Assembly: GCA_036675035.1 (NCBI GenBank)
Contig: JAKFFO010000112.1
Location: 1-28,670, forward strand
Direction of reading: 5' to 3'
Source: MESE01 sp036675035
GTDB taxonomy: Bacteria > Pseudomonadota > Gammaproteobacteria > Burkholderiales > Burkholderiaceae_D
DNA: 28,670 bases
Position numbers and translations under genes: made by a program. Positions 7,796 to 14,212 of the stretch are shown piece after piece (the first letter of the stretch is position 1; each line of letters opens with the position of its first letter). The notes beneath the pieces are model-generated. The model was not told where the DNA came from. It worked only from the letters and a program-made list of their open reading frames with translations, and searched no databases.

Positions 7796-7900
7796 CCCTC
7801 ATCCCCGACCCTTCTCCCGCCTGCGGGAGAAGGGAGCAAGACCCAGCACCGGCTTGTGGTAATCCTCAGCCCGCCCGCGGGCGAGGGGTTCTCTTATTCA
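7796..7900 (+). repeat. dispersed palindromic repeat, copy B
   Basis: The copy starts CCCTCATCCCCGACC, followed by a 12-bp stem CCCTTCTCCCGC / GCGGGAGAAGGG (7809-7820 and 7823-7834). The arm contains CAGCACCGGCTTGTGG and TAATCCTCAGCC, then a small GC palindrome (CCCGCGGG). It fills the gap between the macB permease stop and the DUF559 start, and slightly overlaps the permease end. Confidence 0.85.
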
Positions 7901-9126
7901 TACCGCAGCGCCTGTATCGGCAACAATTTCGATGCCTTGTGTGCCGGATAAAATCCGAAGAATATGCCGATCGCGGCCGAAAACCCTACTGCCAGCACGA
8001 TCGATTCCGGCGACAGCTTGGTTGCCCATCCGGCGAATTCTGCGACCAGGTAGGCACCTGTTACGCCGAGCACGATGCCGATGAAGCCTCCGATCAGCGA
8101 CAGGGTTATCGCTTCGACCAGAAACTGCGTCAGGATATCCTTTCCTCTTGCGCCGACCGCCATCCGCAAGCCGATTTCGCGCGTCCGTTCGGTCACCGAC
8201 ACCAGCATGATGTTCATGATGCCGATGCCGCCTACCAGCAACGATACCGATGCGACCGCGGCCAGCAGGATGGTCATGATGCGCGACGATTCTTCTTGCG
8301 CCTGCAGCATTTCGGTCAGATTGCGGATCGTGAACTGATCGTCCTGCCCCGGTTGCGTGCGCTGGCGCTGACGCAGCAGCTTGCGGATATTGTCTTCCGC
8401 GTCTTTCATGCTGGCGCCCTCCAGCACTTTCACCTGGATGGTGCCGACCCGCCGCAGCCTGCCCTGCGTATTGCCGACCAGGCGCGTGCGGGCGGTCGAG
8501 ATCGGCACCATCACGACGTCGTCCTGATCCTGCCCCATCATGCTCTGTCCTTTCCGTTCCAGCAGTCCGACCACGGTGAACGGTACGTTCTTGATTCGCA
8601 CCACCTGGTCGAGCGGGTCCATGCCGCCGAACAACTGGGTTGCCACGGTCTGGCCCAGCACCACCACCTTGGCCGAGCCGCTGAGTTCTGCCGCTTCGAA
8701 CATGCGGCCCGACGCCAGCGGCCAGTCGCGCGCCTCCAGGTAATCCGGTGTAATGCCGTAGATTTGCGATGACCAGTTGGTGCCTGCCGCGATCAGTTGG
8801 CCGGCGCTGCGGTTGGAAGGTGCGGCTACCTGCACTTCGGGCACTTCGCGCGCGATAGCGCTCGCATCGTCTTCAGTCAGATTCTGATTGGCGCCGGCAC
8901 CGAGCCGGACCCCGGACGCGGTAGTGGAGCCAGGAAGGATGATCATCAGGTTCGATCCGAGGCTCTTGATCTGATCCTGGATCCGTGCCTGCGCACCGCC
9001 GCCGACCGCGATCATCGTGATCACTGCGGCAACGCCGATGATGATGCCGAGCATCGTCAACATCGACCTGAGCATGTTGACGCGCAGCGCATTGAGCGCG
9101 ATGACAAAGGTGGCGTACAGGCTCAT
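7894..9126 (-). CDS. macB: MacB-type ABC transporter permease (FtsX fold)
   Basis: A 410-residue inner-membrane permease with the four-helix FtsX/MacB layout. TM1 is at about 20-42 (MLTMLGIIIGVAAVITMIAVGGG), a large periplasmic domain spans about 45-283, and TM2, TM3 and TM4 are at about 285-310, 342-362 and 377-395. Between TM2 and TM3, the cytoplasmic TERTREIGLRMAVGA motif is the usual coupling segment for the ATPase. In E. coli MacB the ATPase and permease are fused; here they are separate genes overlapping by four bases (ATGA, 9123-9126). With the ATPase and adaptor upstream it should form a mechanotransmission exporter for macrolides, peptides or other envelope substrates. The actual substrate is unknown. 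The gene symbol denotes family only. Confidence 0.92.
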   Translation of the reverse strand: MSLYATFVIALNALRVNMLRSMLTMLGIIIGVAAVITMIAVGGGAQARIQDQIKSLGSNLMIILPGSTTASGVRLGAGANQNLTEDDASAIAREVPEVQVAAPSNRSAGQLIAAGTNWSSQIYGITPDYLEARDWPLASGRMFEAAELSGSAKVVVLGQTVATQLFGGMDPLDQVVRIKNVPFTVVGLLERKGQSMMGQDQDDVVMVPISTARTRLVGNTQGRLRRVGTIQVKVLEGASMKDAEDNIRKLLRQRQRTQPGQDDQFTIRNLTEMLQAQEESSRIMTILLAAVASVSLLVGGIGIMNIMLVSVTERTREIGLRMAVGARGKDILTQFLVEAITLSLIGGFIGIVLGVTGAYLVAEFAGWATKLSPESIVLAVGFSAAIGIFFGFYPAHKASKLLPIQALRYE

Positions 9127-9863
9127 GCGGCGGCTCCGGTTAGGTCCATCGCCGCCAGTTGCGCCTGCGCATCCTGCGGCGTGTTCGGCTCGTCGGCAAT
9201 CACGTTGCCATCCCTGAACGTGATGATGCGCGACGCGAAAGCAGCGATGTCGTGCTCGTGCGTGACAACGACAATGGTCATGCCCTGCCGGCTCAGCTTT
9301 TGCATCAGCGCCATGATCTCGATGCTGGTGCGCGAATCGAGCGCCCCGGTCGGTTCGTCAGCCAGGATCAATGATGGATTGTTGACCAGCGCGCGCGCTA
9401 TCGCCACGCGTTGCTGCTGGCCGCCGGACAGCTGCGCCGGGTGATGATCCATTCGCTTGTCCAGCCCGACTTCGGCCAGCCGCTGTACTGCGCGCGCCTT
9501 GCGCTCGGCTGCGGGCAGCGAAGAATACAGCAGCGGCAGCTCGACATTGTCCTGCGCGCTGGTACGAGCGAGCAGGTTGAATTGCTGGAAAACGAAACCG
9601 ATGCGCTTGTTGCGGATCGCTGCCAGTTCATCGCTTGACAAGGTTGAAACCCGGTCGCCGGCCAGGATGTACTCGCCCGACGTCGGCGAATCGAGACAGC
9701 CGAGCAGGTTCATGAATGTCGATTTTCCGGAACCGGATGCGCCCATGATCGCGACGAATTCGCCTTCATCGATCGTGATCGATACGCCGTGCAGCGCGAA
9801 CACATGGTTGTTGCCCATGACGTATTCTTTGACGAGCTTGCGGGTGTCGATCAGGTGGGGCAT
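9123..9863 (-). CDS. macB: MacB-type ABC transporter ATPase
   Basis: A 246-residue ATPase of the MacB/LolD class. Walker A GASGSGKST is at 41-49, the Q-loop FVFQQFNLL at 90-98, the signature LSGGQQQR at 145-152, Walker B LILADEPTGALD at 165-176 and the switch histidine in VVVTHEHD near 202. It is complete and has no membrane segment. Its stop overlaps the permease start by four bases, indicating translational coupling. It lies 271 bases after the adaptor gene, with repeat copy E in between, which is unusually far for the middle of an operon. An independent promoter for the ATPase-permease pair is therefore possible, but none was recognised. Confidence 0.93.
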   Translation of the reverse strand: MPHLIDTRKLVKEYVMGNNHVFALHGVSITIDEGEFVAIMGASGSGKSTFMNLLGCLDSPTSGEYILAGDRVSTLSSDELAAIRNKRIGFVFQQFNLLARTSAQDNVELPLLYSSLPAAERKARAVQRLAEVGLDKRMDHHPAQLSGGQQQRVAIARALVNNPSLILADEPTGALDSRTSIEIMALMQKLSRQGMTIVVVTHEHDIAAFASRIITFRDGNVIADEPNTPQDAQAQLAAMDLTGAAA

Positions 9864-9908
9864 GGAGTTTGGTTAATCCGTATGTCGCGCTTCGTTAGTG
9901 TTTGATGC

Positions 9909-10044
9909 TCTCTACCCTCTCCCTAACCCTCTCCCTGCAAGGGAGAGGGAACTCAACCCCTTTCCCCCGAGCAGGGGTAGAGCAGGGATTTCGTGAGGCA
10001 TAGCCTCGCGCCTGCGGAACGGATCGCGCTTGCAAGCGCGATCT
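9909..10044 (+). repeat. dispersed palindromic repeat, copy E
   Basis: The copy lies between the adaptor and ATPase genes. A 10-bp hairpin CCCTCTCCCT-GCA-AGGGAGAGGG spans 9927-9949, after a direct repeat of CCCTCTCCCTAA. The right arm aligns with copy D: GAGCAGGGATTTCGTG, a hairpin GAGGC-ATA-GCCTC (9995-10007), CGCGCCTGCGGAACG, then a perfect 22-nt palindrome (10022-10043; half-site GATCGCGCTTG). On the minus-strand mRNA these hairpins would separate macA from macB. Confidence 0.85.
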
Positions 10045-10134
10045 CCTCGGTTGGTGGGAGTCGAAAGCATCAATGCCTACAGCAGTCATTTGCACATGCA
10101 AAGCCGAATAATCAAGCGATGCAGCAGTCATTCA

Positions 10135-11742
10135 TCAAAACATCCGCGGTCCCGATCTTGCCGAGCCGGACCTCGAACTGCCGCCGCTTTGCGCCTGCGC
10201 CGTTCCGGTGACAACATCCATTCCTTCCGTCAATTCGGACGACATCACTTCCGTCATAGTTCCATCGGTCAGGCCGAGGCGCACGCTGATTTCTTTCAGT
10301 TGCCGGTTTTCGTCCAGCGTGTAAATCCTTCCCGGCATGCTGCGCGTTGCACCGGCGCGGCGCTCGCTTTGCTCTGCAACGATTTCCTCGTATTTTTTCT
10401 TTTGTTCCGGCGTCAGCATTTCGGCAATCTGAACCCGCATTTCATCGCGGCTGCGCTCGATCGATTTATTGCGGTCGGGTTGCGGCGCTTCGCTCGATGC
10501 CGCATTCTTGTCACGCATGCCGGCGTAGATTGTTTCCAGGCTGGTCTTTTGTTCATCGGTCAGTTGCAGATCCTTTTCGAGCCGTTCACGCAGCGCGGCG
10601 TTCTGGTTCCCGCCTTGCCCGCCGCGTTTGGCGCGTGCGCCTGCCGGCGCGTCGGTCGGCGCCGGCCGCTGCGCAACTGCGCCGGGCGGCTTGAAGCGCA
10701 ACGCGGCATTCGGCACCTTCAGCACATCGTTGCGCGTATCGGTGATGACGCGCACGTTGGCGGTCATGCCGGGCAGCAGTTCCTTGCTCGGATTGGATGC
10801 GCTGACTTCCACCATGTAGGTCACGACATTGGATACATTCTGCGCTGCCTTGCGAATCTGCTTGACGCTGCCTTCGAAAGTACGGCCGGGAAATGCATCG
10901 ACGGTGAACGTGGCTTTCTGTCCGTCGCGCACGCGCCCGATTTCGGATTCGTCGATCGCGGTGTCGACCCGCATGTCGGCCAGGTTTTCAGCGATGACGA
11001 ACAGCTCCGGCGCCTGCAGGCTGGCGGCCACGGTCTGGCCCTGCTCGACGCTGCGCTTGATCACCACGCCGTTGACCGGTGCCTTGATTGCGGTGCGGTC
11101 CAGCTCGATCCTGGCTTGTGCAAGCGACGCCTCGCGCTGCTTGACCACTGCCTGGGCGCCGCTGGCATTGGATTGCGCCACCTGGACTTGCGCCTTGGCG
11201 GCGTTGACCTGCTCGGCCAGCGCATTGTAGGTGGCGAGCACCGTGTCGCGCTCCGCGCCGGAGATGAAGCCTTTTGCCATCAGCTCCTGCTTGCGATCCA
11301 GGTCGCGCTTGGCGTTGGCGACATTGACCTGGACCTGCGCAAGCTGGGCACGCTGTGCGGCAATGTTTGCCTGTTGCGTCATCGCCTGCGCGCGCGCCGC
11401 ATCCAGATCCGCTTGCGCCTGGCGCACCTTGTATTCGAATGTCTCGGGATCGATGCGGGCAATCAGCTGGCCCTGTTTGACTTCGCTGTTAAAGTCGACA
11501 AAGACTTCCTTCAGCTGGCCGGATACTTGCGAACCGACCTGGACCGAAACTACCGGGCTGAGCGTGCCGGACGCGGAAACGCTGGCGGTGATCGCGCCTT
11601 TTTCCAGTTTTGCGGTCCGGAATTCAGGTGCCGTATTTTTCTGCGACCAGATTTTAAAGCCGGCAATGCCTATCATCACCGCAAGTGCGATCGCAATCCA
11701 TGTCCACCATTTCCGCATCCGGGTCATATCAGCCAAGGCCAT
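10135..11742 (-). CDS. macA: MacA-type periplasmic adaptor with LTxxQ insertion
   Basis: A 535-residue membrane-fusion protein linking the MacB pump to an outer-membrane channel. An N-terminal anchor helix lies at about 11-30. A lipoyl half-motif (QVGSQVSGQLKEVFVDFNSEVKQG) is at about 68-91, a long alpha-hairpin at about 105-215, the second lipoyl half (IKAPVNGVVIKR) at 219-230, a beta-barrel at about 255-335, and a membrane-proximal end (GRIYTLDENRQL...VRLGLTDGTMTEV) at 471-499. Between these last two, residues about 354-468 are an extra, Gln/Arg/Ala-rich segment with two LTxxQ motifs (LTDEQ 394-398, LTPEQ 443-447), as in Spy/CpxP. The protein is well over 100 residues longer than ordinary MacA. 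The start is uncertain: M6 or M9 would shorten it slightly. The Ser/Gly-rich C terminus is also unusual. Confidence 0.88.
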   Translation of the reverse strand: MALADMTRMRKWWTWIAIALAVMIGIAGFKIWSQKNTAPEFRTAKLEKGAITASVSASGTLSPVVSVQVGSQVSGQLKEVFVDFNSEVKQGQLIARIDPETFEYKVRQAQADLDAARAQAMTQQANIAAQRAQLAQVQVNVANAKRDLDRKQELMAKGFISGAERDTVLATYNALAEQVNAAKAQVQVAQSNASGAQAVVKQREASLAQARIELDRTAIKAPVNGVVIKRSVEQGQTVAASLQAPELFVIAENLADMRVDTAIDESEIGRVRDGQKATFTVDAFPGRTFEGSVKQIRKAAQNVSNVVTYMVEVSASNPSKELLPGMTANVRVITDTRNDVLKVPNAALRFKPPGAVAQRPAPTDAPAGARAKRGGQGGNQNAALRERLEKDLQLTDEQKTSLETIYAGMRDKNAASSEAPQPDRNKSIERSRDEMRVQIAEMLTPEQKKKYEEIVAEQSERRAGATRSMPGRIYTLDENRQLKEISVRLGLTDGTMTEVMSSELTEGMDVVTGTAQAQSGGSSRSGSARSGPRMF

Positions 11743-11847
11743 TAGATAGTAAGTGACGGATTCTACAGGCCGCCTGTTGCGCGCATATTATCCGCATGTA
11801 ACGCACTGTTTCACGTCGCATGCAATTGTGACCGTGTGTGAAGCACC

Positions 11848-11876
11848 TTGACGACCACCAGGTTCACGCATATATT
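11848..11876 (+). promoter_or_regulatory. promoter of the TetR / RND operon
   Basis: A -35 box TTGACG (11848-11853) and a -10 box TATATT (11871-11876) are exactly 17 bases apart. It is one of the best promoters in the window, about 40 bases before the TetR start. The divergent macA gene may use a minus-strand -10 GATAAT (complement of 11787-11792), but no good -35 pairs with it. Confidence 0.65.
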
Positions 11877-11896
11877 ACTGACTCGCGAGTAAGTTA
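11875..11896. promoter_or_regulatory. candidate TetR operator
   Basis: A perfect 10-bp palindrome ACTCGCGAGT (11881-11890) is extended by TTACTG on the left and AAGTTA on the right to an imperfect 22-bp palindrome. It overlaps the -10 box and the expected transcription start, the position where a TetR repressor would block its own operon. The link to the adjacent TetR is inferred. Confidence 0.55.
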
Positions 11897-11916
11897 CTGG
11901 AATTTGCATCCAAACA

Positions 11917-12582
11917 ATGATCTGTCCCTTCAAGCAGAAACCCCGCTGGACCCGCCGTAAAGAAGCCCGCCCCCAGGAATTGCTGGAGGCGGCTCTCGAC
12001 CTGTTCGTGGAACGGGGTTACGCTGCCACCCGGCTGGATGATGTCGCCGCGCAAGCAGGTGTATCGAAGGGAACACTCTACCTGTACTTTACCAACAAGG
12101 AAGAGCTGTTCAAAGCGGTGGTGCGCGAAAACCTGTTCCCGGTATTGACCGAAGCGGAAGAAATCATCGGCCAGCATCAGGGCACCAGCGCCGAGCTGCT
12201 TCGGGAATTCATCTTGAAATGGTGGGAAAAGCTCGGTGAGACCAAACTGTCCGGCATTACCAAGCTGATCATTGCCGAATCCGGCAACTTTCCGGAAGTG
12301 ACCCAGTTCTACCATGACGAAGTAATTTTGCGCGGCAACGCGATCATCATCCGGATGCTGGAACGCGGCATCGCACGCGGTGAATTCCGCGCGATCGATA
12401 CCGTCAATGCGAACCGCGTCATTTGCGCGCCGATCATCAATTTGATGATCTGGAAACATTCATTCAGCGCTTGCCTGAAAGAGCCGATTTCGCCGCAACA
12501 ATACCTGGATTGCTTCATCGACTTGCTGCTGCACGGCTTGCTGCCGGCGCCGTCGACCGCTCCTGCCGCCATGGGTTCCTAA
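11917..12582 (+). CDS. TetR-family repressor of the first RND operon
   Basis: A 221-residue TetR regulator. The N-terminal helix-turn-helix is clear: EARPQELLEAALDLFVERGY (16-35), then LDDVAAQAGVSKGTLYLYFTNKEELFKAVV (40-69). The ligand-binding domain fills the rest, with WWEKLGE and a hydrophobic tail. It is the first gene of a tightly packed operon: its TAA stop and the ATG of the adaptor share a base (TAATG at 12580-12584). A palindromic operator overlapping the promoter suggests autorepression and control of the whole pump operon. The ligand is unknown. The ATG at 11917 has only a distant GGAA as ribosome site. Confidence 0.9.
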   Translation: MICPFKQKPRWTRRKEARPQELLEAALDLFVERGYAATRLDDVAAQAGVSKGTLYLYFTNKEELFKAVVRENLFPVLTEAEEIIGQHQGTSAELLREFILKWWEKLGETKLSGITKLIIAESGNFPEVTQFYHDEVILRGNAIIIRMLERGIARGEFRAIDTVNANRVICAPIINLMIWKHSFSACLKEPISPQQYLDCFIDLLLHGLLPAPSTAPAAMGS

Positions 12583-13763
12583 TGTTGAAATATCGTACCT
12601 TCTGGATTGTTCTAGTTGTCTTGCTGGTCGCCGCAGTAATCGGTGTCGGTACCGCAAAGAAACGCAACCAACCGGCAGTAACGGCCGCTCCGGCCGCAAC
12701 GGCGCCGGCCGCGCTCGAATTCCTGGCGACCGACGTCGTAGCAGTCCAGCCGGGCGACTTGCGGCAGATCCTTCAATTGTCGGGATCGCTGCGCGCGGTG
12801 AACCAAGCCACGGTGAAAGCCAGGATTGCCGGCGAAGTACGCGAAGTCCTGGTACGCGAAGGCGAAGCGGTCAAGGCCGGGCAAGTATTGATCCGGATGG
12901 ATACCCGTGAATACCAGGCGCGCGCCGATCAGGCCAGAGGAGCCTTGCGTGCCGCGCAAGGCCAGCTCGATATCGCCGCCAAGTCGCGCGACAACAACAA
13001 GGCCTTGCTGGAAAAAGGCTTTATCTCGAAAACCGCATTCGACAACGCGGAAAGCCAGTTCGCGATCGCGCGGGCGAATGTCGAATCCGCAAAAGCTGCG
13101 CTCGACGTTGCGCAGAAAATGCTGAACGACACGGTGATCCGCGCGCCGATTTCCGGCCTGGTGAGCAGCCGCACGATACAGCCGGGCGAAAAGGTATCGG
13201 CCGACAACCGGCTGCTGGATGTGGTCGACCTGAACAAGCTGGAACTGGAGGCGGCAGTTCCGGCTTCCGACATCATGGCCGTCGCACTCGGACAGGAAGT
13301 GCAGGTCAGCATCGAGGGCCTGGCCGACCCGCTGACCGGCAAGGTGGTCCGCATCAATCCGTCGACCGAAACCGGCTCGCGCTCGATCCTGACCTATATA
13401 CAGCTCGACAATCCGGTAGGCGCATTGCGCGCCGGCCTGTTCGGTGAAGCGCAACTCACGCTGGCAAAGAAATCCGGCGTGCTGACTGTGCCGCAGTCGG
13501 CATTGCATAACGAAGCGGTCAATCCGTATGTATATGCAATCGAAAACGATCGACTGGTGAAAAAGCCGGTCACACCCGGCCTGAAGGGCGATGACGGCCA
13601 GGGAGGTGCAGTGGAAATTATTGCCGGCCTGGAAAGCGGCGCTTTGGTCGTAAAAAACAATCTCGGCAATCTGCGCCCCGGCACACCGGTGCGCTTTGCA
13701 AAAACGCCCGGTGCTGCACCCGGACCGATTGCGCAAGCTGGCGCGACAGCGGGTACGCGATGA
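12582..13763 (+). CDS. RND efflux periplasmic adaptor (HlyD/AcrA family)
   Basis: A 393-residue membrane-fusion protein. I placed the start at the ATG at 12582, which overlaps the TetR stop, because it gives a proper N-terminal anchor helix (MLKYRTFWIVLVVLLVAAVIG). The frame is open further upstream but overlaps TetR. The order is a linker rich in Ala/Pro (31-46), lipoyl half-motif VKARIAGEVREVLVREGEAVKAGQ (78-101), alpha-hairpin about 110-180 with the common GFISKTAFDNAE, second lipoyl half IRAPISGLVSSR (186-197), then beta-barrel and membrane-proximal domains. It should bridge the RND pump encoded two genes downstream to an outer-membrane channel. It has no lipobox, so it is anchored by the helix. 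Its stop overlaps the next start by four bases. Confidence 0.92.
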   Translation: MLKYRTFWIVLVVLLVAAVIGVGTAKKRNQPAVTAAPAATAPAALEFLATDVVAVQPGDLRQILQLSGSLRAVNQATVKARIAGEVREVLVREGEAVKAGQVLIRMDTREYQARADQARGALRAAQGQLDIAAKSRDNNKALLEKGFISKTAFDNAESQFAIARANVESAKAALDVAQKMLNDTVIRAPISGLVSSRTIQPGEKVSADNRLLDVVDLNKLELEAAVPASDIMAVALGQEVQVSIEGLADPLTGKVVRINPSTETGSRSILTYIQLDNPVGALRAGLFGEAQLTLAKKSGVLTVPQSALHNEAVNPYVYAIENDRLVKKPVTPGLKGDDGQGGAVEIIAGLESGALVVKNNLGNLRPGTPVRFAKTPGAAPGPIAQAGATAGTR

Positions 13764-14209
13764 GCAAGCGCTGGATAGGTACGTCGGTCGATATCGATGC
13801 GGACCTGAAAACCGTGTGGCAAATACTGATGGATTTTCCAGCCTACCCAAACTGGAATCCGTTCATCCGCAGCATCGAGGGCGAAGCACATCAGGGATCG
13901 CGCTTGTCGGTGCTGATCCAGCCTCCCGGGCAGAAGCCGATGCGATTCCGGCCGCTGGTACAAGCGACTGACGGCCGGACAAGTTTCGGCTGGATCGGAA
14001 ACTTGCTGGTACGCGGGCTGTTTGACGGACACCATCAATTCGAGCTTCAACCACACGGCCGCGGCACGCGCCTGCTGCATCGCGAATCCTTTTCCGGCCT
14101 GCTGGTGCCGCTGGTCTGGAGCAGAATGGAATCATCGACCCGGGCCGGATTCGACGCGATGAACCGGGCACTGAAAGCCCGCGCCGAAACACCGGCAGGC
14201 AAGGACTGA
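13760..14209 (+). CDS. SRPBCC (START/Bet v1-like) ligand-binding protein
   Basis: A 149-residue protein of the SRPBCC / polyketide-cyclase-like superfamily. It begins with the typical TSVDIDADLKTVWQILMDFPAYPNWNPFI (8-36) and continues with RLSVLIQPPG, RFRPLV, FGWIGNLL and a FDGHHQFELQPHGRGTRLLHRESFSG segment. It closes with the long C-terminal helix (SRMESSTRAGFDAMNRALKARAE). Such proteins bind hydrophobic ligands in a deep cavity. There is no signal peptide, so it should be cytoplasmic. It overlaps the adaptor gene by ATGA (13760-13763) and stops three bases before the pump gene, so it is embedded in the efflux operon. A role in binding or sensing the pump substrate is inference only. Confidence 0.85.
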   Translation: MSKRWIGTSVDIDADLKTVWQILMDFPAYPNWNPFIRSIEGEAHQGSRLSVLIQPPGQKPMRFRPLVQATDGRTSFGWIGNLLVRGLFDGHHQFELQPHGRGTRLLHRESFSGLLVPLVWSRMESSTRAGFDAMNRALKARAETPAGKD

Positions 14210-14212
14210 TCC

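Larger units (their letters stand above)
7196..7900. mobile_element. candidate repeat-bounded DUF559 unit
   Basis: The DUF559 coding core (about 7400-7766) lies between two copies of the same palindromic repeat family. Copy D reads outward to the left on the minus strand (7283 to 7196) and copy B reads outward to the right (7796 to 7900). Both contain CCCCGACC, a CTCCCGCCTGCGGG palindrome and a TTGTGG(A)TAATCCTC arm in that outward order. The arrangement resembles terminal inverted repeats around a nuclease gene. No transposase, target duplication or empty site can be seen, so mobility is a hypothesis. Confidence 0.3.

Noticed and set aside
7763..7951. Short plus-strand frames over repeat B as genes
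   Set aside because: They translate the repeat (CGRRE-like strings) and the reverse of DUF559 or macB, with no domain or ribosome site.
10030..11745. Long open frames antisense to macA, tarD, and both RND pumps (for example 10030-11745 plus, 1204-2484 plus, 15131-16915 minus, 22923-25094 plus)
   Set aside because: Their translations are rich in His/Arg/Ala and match no family; they mirror GC-rich codon use of the real gene on the other strand.
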